From: Endothia cerciana
Taxonomy: Eukaryota; Ascomycota; Sordariomycetes; Diaporthales; Cryphonectriaceae
DNA: 64,000 nt
Assembly (NCBI GenBank): GCA_026119935.1
Contig: JALRMH010000006.1
Coordinates: 868,001 to 932,000 of the forward strand
Direction: 5' to 3'
In this document: in pieces, positions 1-10,803 of the stretch
Layout: each line of letters opens with the position of its first letter
How positions within the stretch are numbered: position 1 is the stretch's first letter
Made by a program: the position numbers and the translations under genes
The notes under the pieces: model-generated
The model's database searches: none
What the model was told of the DNA's origin: nothing
Seen by the model: only the letters and a program-made list of their open reading frames with translations

Positions 1-3000
1 AGCAGAACAGCAGCTCGAACACGGGCGGGTTTGGCGGCTTCGGGTCCACCGCGAACAACAATACTACCTCCGGTATGTCCCATCGCCCCTCGACGTTGTA
101 TCCATCCTTGCCCCATCTCGCGTGATGCTTCTATGTCGTGTGATTCTCCCATGTATCTCCCTTTCGCGCCAGGCATCCATCAACCAGCAACCCCAGCCTT
201 GGCTGACATGACGTCCCCGAGTACCAGCCTTCGGACAATCCTCGACTCCCGCGTTTGGATCGACGAATACCAATCCCGGAGGTGGCCTCTTTGGCGGCTC
301 CTCAACCGGTGGTTTTGGCAGCAACACAGGTGGTATGATACGTCACTTTTCCTTTGAACAGAGCGAGTGCAATGTTTCAGTAGTCGACTCGGGCGCGCAG
401 ACCGCCTTACAACAAGCCCCTGGAACACGCCAGAGGTGCCTGGAGTCAATGCTCTACTGCCCACTCCTTTCAGTCTGAAGCTCACCCTCACCCTGTCATG
501 TGTATTTCAACACCGGCTCGGTCTTGCTGACAGTCCTCTCTCGGTCCAGGTGCTTTCGGAGCTACCCCCAACAACGCCTTCGGTGCTAAGCCAGCCTTTG
601 GTGCCCCCGCCACTACTTCATCAGGAGGAGGTCTCTTCGGCTCCACGACCTCAACAACTGGGAGCGCGTTCGGCTCAGGCGGATTCGGCAGCAACAACAC
701 CACCCCAAGTACGGGTTTCGGCGGCGGTTCTAGCAACACGATGTTTGGTGCCAGTAAGCCTGCGTTCGGTGCAACCAACACTGCGACCACGGGCACTGGT
801 GGCTTGTTCGGGAACAACTCAACCCCATTTGGCAACACTGGCTCCGCCTTCGGTTCGACGGCTGCCCCAGCTATTGGCGGCGCTCTGCCAGACCCTCCTG
901 GAACAGCAGTGGCTCCCTTCCAACCGTACCTGGAGAAGGAGGGGACCAGCAGCGCGCAGAACTCGTTTCAGAACATCCTCTTCCAAGAACCATACAGAAA
1001 ATACTCTGTCGAGGAGCTGAGGTTGGCGGACTACGCTCAGGGTCGTCAGTATGGCAACGGTCCGAGCGGTGCTGCTGGCGCATTCGGTACCACGTCTGGC
1101 TTTGGGAACACTGGCTTTGGAAACACAACCCAGAACACGGGTTTTGGAAGCAACAACACGACGACGGGTCTGTTCGGCAACACTCCGCAGCAGCCTTCTA
1201 CAGGATTCGGTAACTCCGGCACCGCGAACACCGGCAGCAGCTTTGGTGGTGGACTGTTCGGAAACCAGAATAAGCCCGCGGCTACAGGCCTGTTCGGCAG
1301 CACCGCAACCTCACAGCCGGCTCAGGGCGGCGGTCTCTTCTCGAGCAGTACAGGAGGTGGCTTTGGCAACACTGGAACTGCAAATGCGTTTGGCAGCAGC
1401 CCGTCTACCAACACCGCCGGCGGTCTGTTTGGCAACCAGAATCAGAACAAGCCCGCTGGCACTGGGTTCGGCAGCAGCTTCGGAAACAACACGAGCAGTG
1501 CATTCGGCAATACCGGAACGAACACCTTTGGCCCCACCCCTAACAACACGGGTACCGGCGGTGGACTGTTCGGAAACCAAAATCAGAGCAGCACCACGGG
1601 GGGCGGTCTCTTTGGCTCGGCCAGCAATCAGCAGCAGAACCAGCCCGGCAGCTTCCCTTCCACATTCGGGACTCAGAACCAGCAGCAGCAAGGCGGTCTG
1701 TTTGGCAACCAACCGAAGCCGACTGGAGGTCTCTTTGGCAACACTAACACGCAGCCAAGCACCGGCACTGGCGGCCTCTTTGGACAGAGCTCTACCTCCA
1801 GCCCATTCGGCCAATCGAACAATCAAACACAGCAGCAGGGTGGTGGTTTGTTTGGTTCAAAACCGGCGACGAATGGTGGAGGTCTTTTCGGAAACACCCA
1901 GCAGCAGACAGGTCAAACCGGCGGCGGTCTCTTTGGCGGCCTTGGAGCCAACAACCAAACCCAGCAGCAGCAGCCGGCCACCACTTCGCTGTTTGGCGGC
2001 CAGAATCAGCAAAAACCTTCTCTATTCGGCGCTCCTGCCCAGTCGACAGGCACTGGTCTGTTCGGCCAGCCGCAGCAGCAACAGCAGACCAGCACCCTTT
2101 TTGGAAGCACCCCTGCCCAGCAGCCGCAGCAGAACTCGTTTCTTGGTAGTACTCTGTTCAACAGCTCTCAGAATGCGCAGTCCACTCCGCAGTCCCTCAC
2201 CGCTAGCATCAGCGACGTCAACGCGTTCGGGACTCCATCACTTTTTGCTGGTCTTGGAACCACCGAGGTGCAGAATCCTGGCCCGCTTGCAACACCCTTG
2301 TCGTCCAAGAGCAAGGGCCCCCGCAAGAACTCCATCTTGCCCATGTGGAAGCTCAACCCCGGATCAGGTTCGAAGTTTGTAACGCCGGTTAAGAGAGGTT
2401 TTGGCTTCTCGTACAGCACCTACGGTTCTCCGGTCACCCCTTCCAGCACCGCCAGCACCCCTGGCACTTTCGGACAGAGCCTGCTCGGTGCTGGCCAGCT
2501 GAATCGGTCTCTCAACAAGAGTTTCTCCTCCAGCAACCTACGCAGAAGCATCAACGCGGAAGACAGCATCTTGTCTCCCGGCTCGTTCTCCGCCAGCATG
2601 GGCCCTCGTTCCTACGGCAGTGGACGCTTGAACAAGCTGACGGTTGACAAATCACTGCGAGTCGACCTGTTCTCTCCGATTTCCACGGAGAAGGCCGCCG
2701 AGTCGCCAAACGGCCCGCGCAAGCTCCCTAAGCGGGTCAGCTTCGACACTAGCAACGTTGAGCCTGGCAACGGCTCCCCGGCCGCTATTGGAAGCGCTGG
2801 GCCGTCTACAAGCTCGACGCCTGATCTAGGATACATTCGCGCTCCCAACGGCAACCCTTCAAACACAAACGGCACCGTTTCCCGAAGCCCGAACGGCCCG
2901 CCCGAGATGGAGCAGGTCAAAGGAAACGAGCTTGCTGTAGTTCCTGAGGAGCAATCGCCGGCTCCTAGTTCGACTGCTGCTACTGTCGGCGCCCCAGGCA

Positions 3001-6000
3001 AGGAAGCAGGAAAGTACTGGATGTCGCCTGCCAAGGAAGAGCTCCAGAAGATGAATCGCGTACAACTCTCTCAGGTGTCCGATTTTACAGTCGGCCGGGA
3101 AAACGTGGGCCATGTCAAATTCCTGGTTCCTGTTGACCTGACCAACATTGACATCGATAAGATCCCTGGTGAAATCGTTGTCCTGGAGACTCGATCATGC
3201 ACAGTCTACCCAGACAATGTCAAGAAGGCTCCTATGGGCAAGGGCCTGAATGTGCCATCCGAGATTTCCCTTCTGTTTTCGTGGCCACGAAACATGGACA
3301 AGAGGACAGGGCTCCCTATCAAGAACGGTCGTTACCTCGACAAGCACATCCGCAAGCTGCAGATCAGCCCGGACACAACATTCGTCTCGTACGATCCGGA
3401 GAACGGCAACTGGACCTTCACTGTTGAGCACTTCACCACCTACGGCCTCGATTATGATGACGACGACACTGATGGTGAGGCTCTCGGTGACACCACTGTC
3501 GAAGACGTGCCTCGCCCCTCTCCGCCCAAGCTATCCAAGGAGATGGACGAAACCTCTCCTACCGAGGAGCCAGAAGATACTTTCGAGTTCAGGCGCAAGC
3601 GTCGCGCCCTCCCGGGCGCCTTCGACTACACAGGCGCTGTGTCCGAAGACGAAGAAGAGACGGCTGATGTCAACCAGCAGTCTTTTTTATCTGATCGCTC
3701 CGCGGGTTCTGCGCCCCAAGCCCTAATCCCTCCAGAGGATGAGGAATTGGACGTTGAACATGCTCTACCTGAGGACCAAGCTGCGAGCGCTTACCTTGGG
3801 TATCATCACGCCGCGGAGCCGGAATTTGACTCGCCCTACCATGGATCGATGGCCGAGTACCAAGAGACACCTGGTGGGATCATGAGAGCCAGGCTGCAAG
3901 CCATCAAGGGAGCGAACACCCCTTTGAGGATTCAGGTTGCTGATGGTGACGACTGGGCGGACATGCTGCAGAAGACCATCAACCCACAGAAGCGGGATCG
4001 GGCTGCCCTGAAGTCCACCAACGAGGAGGCATCTTACGAGGCCCTCAAGGAGAGCATACGAAAGGAGGAGGGTTCTCCCGCGAAACCAAAGATTGTGTCA
4101 GATGGCCGTGGTTTTGCGACGAGCATTGAGCTCATGAACTCACTATTTGAGAAGCCGAAGGCGGTGGCCAGGTCTGCTGTACCAGCCACAATCCCGACTT
4201 CTGGGTTTAAGGTCGGTACTCTACCTGTCTATTGAATTGCATACATGGGTGGGCGAGATGTGTATTGTTGTATTTATTCAGGTGCATTGCTTTAATAAAA
4301 TAAGCTTATACTAAGATCCTGTTTCCTTTTTCTAGTGGCAATACAAGAGACAAGACAACACCGACCAAGAAGAGATGGATCCTAACGATAAGGCATTCCA
4401 CGACACACTCCGCCCGAGTTGGGGCCCCGACGGAACCTTGGTGCTCGCAGCAACCCCGAAGGTCCTGTCACGATCATCTAGGCGGGCTTTCGAGAAGGAT
4501 GGCATCATGTCAATGAGCCGTCTGAACATCGTCTCCGAAAACCGCGATATCCGTTTCGCCAAGTTCGCCAACGAGTCCTCGGCCAAGGCTCTCGCCAACC
4601 AGATCGCGCTGACTTGCGTAAACGTCGTCAATAATGTGCCCAGCGTTGCGCTGGGATCGACTAGCTCGCTGACGGCTTTCTTCCACGGTCAAGATCTGCA
4701 GAGCCCAGCGAATGCTCATGAGAAGATGGTCTGGGAACTTGCAAGCATCTTGTTCGATCAAGTTGCTGATTCCCAGGAACGACTCATTGCACCATCAGGA
4801 CTTCGACAGGCTCGTCGCCGAAACCTCTCAAAGTTTTGGAAGGGTATCGTCGAAGAGGCCGCCAATCGCGATGTCGGCATGGCGCACACGCCTGAAGACA
4901 AGGCCATCGCGGCATTGTCTGGCCACCGCATCCCAGACGCTTGCAAGCACCTGCTTGATGGCAAAAACTTCCGCCTTGCGACCCTCGTCTCACTCATCGG
5001 CACCAACGACCAGTTGATGCAGGATATGCGGGAGCAGGTTAGGGCATGGCGCGAGTCCAACGTGCTCTCTGAGTTTACCGACCCCCTTCGCGCCATCTAT
5101 GAGCTTCTTGGTGGCAATGTTTGTGTTGTCGATGGAAGGAAGGGGGCCATGGAGAACCGTATGGATTCGTTCGTCATTTCCGATAAGTTCGGCATGGACT
5201 GGAAACAGTCGTTCGGTCTCCGTTTGTGGTACGCGATCGCGTCCAACGATGATGTGGTCGAGGCAATACACGCTTTCCAGGAGGATCTCAGGCAAGACAA
5301 GGAGAAGCCGCCCAAGCCTTGGTTTGTGGAGCAGGGCATTCAGACCTTGTGGGAGGACTCTGACCTGGAGAAGCGGGAGGATCTGTTATGGGGGCTTCTG
5401 AAGCTGTACGCCGATAAGGACACCGACCTCGCCGACGTCCTCCGGCCCGAGAATTCGCAGCTATCACCATTGGATTTCCGTCTGTGCTGGCAGCTCGGCC
5501 AGGCTCTCATCAACACTGGCAGGGTTGACTTCGGCGAAGACGCTAACGACAAGGCGGATGCTGCCACGTTGTCTTTTGCCTCGCAACTCACCAGCGAGGG
5601 CAGCTGGCTCGAGGCCGTCTTCGTTCTTCTCCACCTGACCAACCCAGCTGCCCGTGCCAAGGCCATCCAAGAGCATCTATCTCGCCACGCTCACCTGATA
5701 GGCAGCGAGACGAGTGAGGACTTTGTCACGCTCACGCAGACCTTCAAGGTGCCCACCACCTGGGTCTGGCAGGCCAAGGCCCTCTTCCAGCGTGCCGTGA
5801 AGAAAGATGCCAGCGCCGAGGTCATCTTCCTCCTCCGCGCGGCTTCGTACGGCGAGGCGCACAAGACCTTTGTCAAACAGGTCGCTCCCCTCGCCGTCAT
5901 CGAGCGCGACTACGAGGGTTTGTGGGAGATGCTGGCCCAGTTCTCGAGCGCGGAGGGCTCGATCGCCGACTGGAACCTAGGTGGTAAGATCTACGCGGAT

Positions 6001-6398
6001 TTTCTGGCTGTTATGCAGCACGTGCAGCGCGGCAATCTGTCAGACGTCCCGCAGAGTGCCGTGAAGAGCCTAATTGCTGGTCTCCCTGCTATGCGAGAGA
6101 GTGTCCAGGTTCGGGGCGACGCTGACGTCGTTGAGGTTGCGGCTGTTGCGGACATGGCGAATGTCGTGGCTAAGGTTGTGGTGGAGCTTTCTAAGAAGAA
6201 CCAGGTGAGTGATCGCATTACAGCCATGCCATGGGCCACCGGGCACTATGGTCGCGGATGTGAGGCTAACGAATGTTGCGCCAGGCCCAATTCTCGAAGG
6301 TTCTTGGCCTGCCTCTCACGGAGGATGCGTATCTCAAGTACTCGAACGAGCTGGCTTTCAAGTATTATCAGGATGTCATGGCTGGGGCTGGGAATTGA
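1..6398 (+). CDS. NUP145: Nup98-Nup96 (Nup145-type) nucleoporin precursor, 5' partial
   Basis: Core nuclear pore protein made as one chain that cuts itself into a GLFG-repeat Nup98 half and a scaffold Nup96 half. Exons by phase: 1-72 (codons from 3), 228-332, 550-4211, 4336-6204, 6285-6398. The true start lies left of the window. In order: FG/GLFG repeats, a GLEBS-like Gle2-binding segment (about 900-1050), more GLFG repeats to about 2200, a Ser/Thr/Pro linker, and the autoproteolytic domain (about 3010-3450) ending in HFTTYGLDY. Cleavage would fall after the Phe codon at 3432, so the nucleophile is Thr rather than Ser. Nup96 follows, including DTLRPSWGPDGTLVL in exon 4 and ending YYQDVMAGAGN. 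Junctions SGFK/WQYKRQ and KKNQ/AQFSKV are in phase with good acceptors. The family assignment is firm; the exact exon 1-2 borders are inferred. Confidence 0.93.
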
Positions 6399-7095
6399 GC
6401 ATCGGAGAGGGAAGCAGTCTGAGAGGTTGAAAAATGAAGGCTGGCATATGAGCGTATGGGCACATCTGCGCCCCTTCTTTGATAGTATTATGCTTCTCCG
6501 GTGTTATTGTTTTGATGCTGAAGGGATAAAGGTGAACAGTGAAGGCCGAATCACAAAAGGCCTGGCTGGCTCACTCTGGATTTGGGGGTCAGCCTGAGCA
6601 GGGAGACCGCAGGGTGAGAAGATGGCACGACGTGTTACGTGCCATCGGTAAGATGTACCCTGCCCTGTACGTAGACTTAGATAGCACTCAACAAGCTTAA
6701 AGCTTAAGCGTCTCCGGCCGTACTGTACGGGTTGTGACAATGTGTTGTGTGTCTTGGGCTCCTGACTGGTACGTCTCAATCTGCCTTCGCAGAGAAGTGT
6801 CTAATCAAGAATGCCATGAACATTTCTTTGATGCCACGTCGAGCCTTCGCACTGCTTCGTGCTCGCGATTGCGTGACAAACCTGGCAGTCGACGCTTCGT
6901 CGGACTGTGACCCACAAGAGGGACGCCGTTCGAAATCAGGTATGACACCTCGTTACCGTCTACGCGTGGGATACACCATGGCTCACCAGAATGACTTCTC
7001 CTCATGCAGCATAGAGATAGATAGAACCTCGTGTGTATACCAGAGCACTCATCGTAAGCGTCCCCTGAAGACGTTCCCGCCCCCCCCCCCCCCGC
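6399..7095. other. Intergenic region
   Basis: Between the nucleoporin stop and the P450 stop. It holds the 3' flanks of two convergent genes and a poly-C run at about 7081-7094 directly beside the P450 stop. The open frames here show no recognisable domain. Confidence 0.6.
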
Positions 7096-8841
7096 TCACG
7101 GCACAACCTCGATCCGGCCCCCGTCGGCCCCGCCCCTCGACCTCATCCTCACCTTGGCCGTCTGCCCGGCAGCCGGCTCTAGGATATGCACAGGCAGCAC
7201 GCGGTCATCCGGGTCCGGCACCGTGATTGCTCCCCCCTCGCGCAGACCCTCGATGTCGAGCCTCAGCAATATGCACGCCACGAACCCCAGTATCTCCGCC
7301 GTCGCGAAGTGGCGGCCTGGACACAGCGTCCTCCCGCCGCCGAAGCCGCGGAACGCCGCGGCCGCCGGGTGGTGGACCCCCCTGGCGGCCTCCTCCCCCT
7401 CGGCGGCGCGCGCCCCGTCCTTGCCCTGCCGGCCGGCGGCCCCGGGTGGGGAGGAGGGCAGGTGTCGCCCGGGCCGGAACCGGCCGACGTCGTCGCCCCA
7501 GATCGACCTGTCCGAGTGCATCACGCCCCCGGCGATCTGGACGATGGCCCCCTTCCGCAGGAAGACCTCGCCCCCGCCCTGGCCCGCGGCCGTGAGGAGC
7601 GTGTCCTCCATCACCAGCCGCGTGGAGAAGTTGTTGGAGCCCAGCCTCAGCACCTCCCGGAACACGGCGTGCAGCGTCGGGCAGGATTGGAACCCGTCCG
7701 CCGTGAGGGCGCCGATGCTGAGCGTCCGGCCCCCGCCCGGGGACACTGTCACGGCGCCGGCGCCGCCGCCCGTGAGCTCCGAGCGGACGGCCCCGAGGAG
7801 CGCCGGGTCGGAGAAGATGCGGAGCAGGATCCAGAAGGTCGTCGTGGCCGTGTTCACGATCGCCGCGAACAGGAAGCTCAGCTCCGACCGCGCGACGCCG
7901 TCGGCCGGGAAGCCGTGCGAGCGGGCGATGCGGATGCGGTTGAGGACGATCTGGGCCGCGCCCCCCCCGGCGCCCGCGCCCTCCTCGGGCTCATAGTGCC
8001 CCGCCTCGATGTACTCCCTGAACGCGCCGGCGAGCCTCTCGCGCCCGCGGTAGGCTCTGGCGGCGGTGACGGAGGGGAAGACGCCCATGAGCAGCCGGCC
8101 GAGGCCGTGGTCCCAGTCCCAGAGCGCCCGCTCGAGGTCCAGCTCCGGGTGCGCCGCGAGGGGGTTCCGGGCGCCGTAGAGCAGGCGGGCGGTGGCGTGC
8201 GCGACGAGGTGGCGGGCCCAGGGCAGCAGGTCCTCGACCCTCCCGCCGTCCCCGTCCCCTTCCCCCGGCAGCGCCGTGTCGGCGTACCCGTCCAGCCCCC
8301 GGGCGAGCTCCCTCACGGACCCCACCGTCAGGTCGTCCAGCCGGGCGCCCGGGCCCAGGTAGGAGACGAGCATCCCGTGCAGCTGCTCCAGGATGCCCTC
8401 CTCCTCGCCCCTCTCCGGATCGATCCCCCGGCTCACGATGTCCCTCGTGCTGTCGTCGAGCCCCATGACCCTCTGTACGACGGCCGGGAGCAGGGCGTTG
8501 GAAGACAGCTGCCTGGTCGGCCTGCGCTGGATCGCGGCCGCGAGGGAGGGCGAGGTGACGATGTACAGCCGGGAGGACGGGACGACGAGGGTGAAGATGG
8601 GCAGGTGAGGATGAGCCAGGCCGAGGGTGCGGATGTAGTGTCCTCCCTGGAGAGCCATGCGGAGGAGGTGGCCTAAATATGGTATGGGCAGTGGGGGGGT
8701 GACTATATGGGGCTCATGAGGATGGGCTCTCTGGCGGGAGAGGTGTGAGAGGACGAGGTAGAGAGAGAGGGTGGTGAGGAGGATGGTTGTGGGCCAGGCG
8801 GAGAGGGGCCATGCCCAAAGCCAGGGGCCAGTTAGGTCCAT
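7096..8841 (-). CDS. Cytochrome P450, CYP7/CYP8-like
   Basis: Single-exon 581-aa membrane-anchored haem-thiolate enzyme. A hydrophobic anchor spans residues 12-34, followed by the proline-rich hinge VTPPLPIPYLGHLL. The ExxR motif of the K helix is E396-R399, and the haem-binding loop FGGGRTLCPGR places the ligand at Cys507. The I helix (322-340) reads AAIVNTATTTFW. The usual acidic residue before Thr is Asn330, the pattern of CYP7 and CYP8 sterol hydroxylases and prostacyclin synthase. Such fungal enzymes are often annotated as 25-hydroxycholesterol 7-alpha-hydroxylase-like, but the substrate here cannot be read from sequence. Codon use is extremely GC-rich, with Gly/Ala-rich loops (residues 190-200, 286-296, 355-372, 465-490) that may be surface insertions. 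The start at 8841 gives a good anchor. The neighbours do not suggest a cluster. Confidence 0.88.
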   Translation of the reverse strand: MDLTGPWLWAWPLSAWPTTILLTTLSLYLVLSHLSRQRAHPHEPHIVTPPLPIPYLGHLLRMALQGGHYIRTLGLAHPHLPIFTLVVPSSRLYIVTSPSLAAAIQRRPTRQLSSNALLPAVVQRVMGLDDSTRDIVSRGIDPERGEEEGILEQLHGMLVSYLGPGARLDDLTVGSVRELARGLDGYADTALPGEGDGDGGRVEDLLPWARHLVAHATARLLYGARNPLAAHPELDLERALWDWDHGLGRLLMGVFPSVTAARAYRGRERLAGAFREYIEAGHYEPEEGAGAGGGAAQIVLNRIRIARSHGFPADGVARSELSFLFAAIVNTATTTFWILLRIFSDPALLGAVRSELTGGGAGAVTVSPGGGRTLSIGALTADGFQSCPTLHAVFREVLRLGSNNFSTRLVMEDTLLTAAGQGGGEVFLRKGAIVQIAGGVMHSDRSIWGDDVGRFRPGRHLPSSPPGAAGRQGKDGARAAEGEEAARGVHHPAAAAFRGFGGGRTLCPGRHFATAEILGFVACILLRLDIEGLREGGAITVPDPDDRVLPVHILEPAAGQTAKVRMRSRGGADGGRIEVVP

Positions 8842-9013
8842 GATGGAGGAGGGTTGGCATCAAATATACTATCTTGAACGTAGGCAGATAGTCAATTCAT
8901 AGCCAGAGGGGGGGAGGGCAATAGAGACGCGGATGAGCGTAGAGCTATACACAAGTGTGTAGAAGCGACCGGAGGGGCAACCACAAGCTATGGACCTCTC
9001 GAGAACACCGTCT

Positions 9014-9057
9014 GTAGGTAGGTAGGTAGGTAGGTAGGTAGGTAGGTAGGTGGGTAG
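9014..9057 (+). repeat. (GTAG)n microsatellite
   Basis: About ten nearly perfect GTAG units, with one GTGG variant near the right end, upstream of the P450 start. Confidence 0.95.
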
Positions 9058-9328
9058 CAGATGGCGAGCTTGAAGAGGCCGTGAAGGTCGTTTCGAGACT
9101 ATGCTTGCGCAAACAAGAACGGTTCTCGCACTCGCCTCGGCGCGCAATCGACGGAGTTCTGTGCGGAGTCCCGCAGATGAGATCCAGCTTGCCCACGCCC
9201 GGCGGCGGCTCGAAGGAAGAGGATTGTGATGCTTGAGCAGGATCGGAGGGCCCGGGTGCGGTGTTGGCGAGCACCAGTCAGTCTTTGACAGCAACCCCTC
9301 ACTTGCCTCATTATGCTCTGATTCCCCT

Positions 9329-9367
9329 GCGCCTGCGGCTGCGTCTGCGTCTGCGGCTGCGGCTGCC
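9329..9367 (+). repeat. (CTGCGK)n hexanucleotide repeat
   Basis: Six units alternating CTGCGG and CTGCGT in the flank between FBP1 and the P450. Confidence 0.9.
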
Positions 9368-9559
9368 ATTCGCCAATGCTGAGAGACCTAATGTAAGATC
9401 ATGTGTTCAGATTCATGGTATTTTCATGTTTCCAACTCAGCTATGCAATCGTGACCGTGGCCAATCTGTTCTCATCAATCCGACCCTGATGGTTTTCCTG
9501 AACCATCCCTGATTTCTCCTGACCGACATTGATAGTGCACCTTCTCTGCTTATCGTTTT

Positions 9560-10803
9560 TTACCTGTGAAATTTCTTGACCTTCTCGCACTCATCCCAGC
9601 TGCCCATGAAGATTCCTGACCTGTCATGAATATCCCTGTGATAACGCATCAGCATGACTCGCAAAGGACCCTGGCAGGGCAAAACACTACTTACTCCGGG
9701 ACGACCTCGAGCATCCTCTCCATCTTGCTGTTGAGAGCTTGTCCGCCGGCTGCATTTAACCGTCAATCAGCCTTGATGTCCTCCGACATACACGTCACCG
9801 CCCATACGTACCATTCTCAAACACCATCGCCATGGGCGCGCACTCGTACAAGATTCGCAACTTGCCCTTGGGGCTCTTCTTATCCGCGGGATATGCGAAG
9901 ATGCCACCATAGAGGAGAGTCCGGTATGCATCGGCCACCATGGACCCGATGTACCGGGAGCTGTACGGCTTGCCCTTGCCGTCATCGCCCTGCGGGAGCT
10001 TGAGCGAGTTGAAGTACGCCTTGACGTTCTCCTCCCAGTATAGCGAGTTGCCCTCGTTGACGGAGTAGATGGCGCGCGACTTGGGCAGCTTCATGTCCGG
10101 GTGGGTCAGGATGAACTCCCCGACGCCGTTGTCGAGAGTGAAGCCATTGACGCCGCCGCCCTTCATGGTGATGACGAGCTGGGCGGAGGCGCCGTACATG
10201 GTGAAGCCGGCTGCTACCAGCTCGGTGCCGGGCTTCAGGATGTCCTCCTTTGTCCCGGTGGAGCCCTCGGCCAGCTTGTGGATGGCGAAGATGGTGCCCA
10301 CCGACACGCCGGCGTCTAGGTTGGAGGAGCCGTCGATGGGGTCGCAGGCCACGGCGTACCGGGCGTTCTTGTTTTCCTTGAAGAAGATTATGTTCTCCTC
10401 CTCTTCCGAGACGAGCAGGGCGCACTTGCCCGAGGAGCGCATGGCGGCGATGAAGAGGTCGTTGGAGATGACGTCGAGCTTCTTCTGTTCGTCGCCGGTG
10501 GTGTTGGAGGAGCCGGCCAGGCCGGTGAGGTTGACGAGCGTTGCTCGCCGGATGTAGTAGGCAATGGACTTGAAGGAGAACTGCAGGGCGTGGCAGAGAA
10601 GCCTGGAGGGGGGGGGGTGGTTACCTGGTCAGTCTGGGGGGGTTGGTTCCCTGGGGTCCTGGACGCCGGGCTTACGTGAAGTCTCCTGTTGCCTCCTTGA
10701 CCTTGACCTGCTCCTCCGTCAAGAACCTGGTCAGGGTGACAATGTTGGTGTTGATGGTCTCAACCTCCCCGCCGTCCCCGTTAGTGTGTACCGCGGCAGA
10801 CAT
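9560..10803 (-). CDS. FBP1: Fructose-1,6-bisphosphatase
   Basis: Gluconeogenic enzyme hydrolysing fructose 1,6-bisphosphate to fructose 6-phosphate in the cytosol. Four exons: 10803-10676, 10602-9812, 9749-9695, 9635-9560; introns of 73, 62 and 59 bp. The product is 349 aa, the usual size. The start MSAAVHTNGDGGEVETINTN is the first ATG in frame. The intron-1 junction GDFT/LLCHALQFSFKSI restores a family-typical segment. The metal/phosphate signature DPIDGSSNLDAGVS is present, as are the C-terminal catalytic region GGIFAYPADKKSPKGKLR and the ending SGIFMGSWDECEKVKKF. Intron 1 carries a long C-run on the coding strand just before its acceptor. No truncation was seen. Glucose repression is expected for the family, but no site is claimed here. 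Confidence 0.95.

Larger units (their letters stand above)
8842..9559. other. Intergenic region with microsatellites
   Basis: Upstream flank of the P450 and downstream flank of FBP1. It contains a GTAG tetranucleotide array and a CTGCGG/CTGCGT hexanucleotide array, listed separately. The open frames run through these repeats and show no family features. Confidence 0.6.

Noticed and set aside
1051..2382. 443-aa plus-strand open frame overlapping the nucleoporin FG-repeat region
   Set aside because: It is an out-of-frame shadow of repetitive GLFG coding sequence; low-complexity Ser/Arg/Leu composition and no domain.
7186..8676. 496-aa open frame antisense to the P450
   Set aside because: Extreme GC content makes stop-free antisense frames common; its Arg/Glu/Gly/Pro-rich translation has no domain, while the P450 frame has all motifs.
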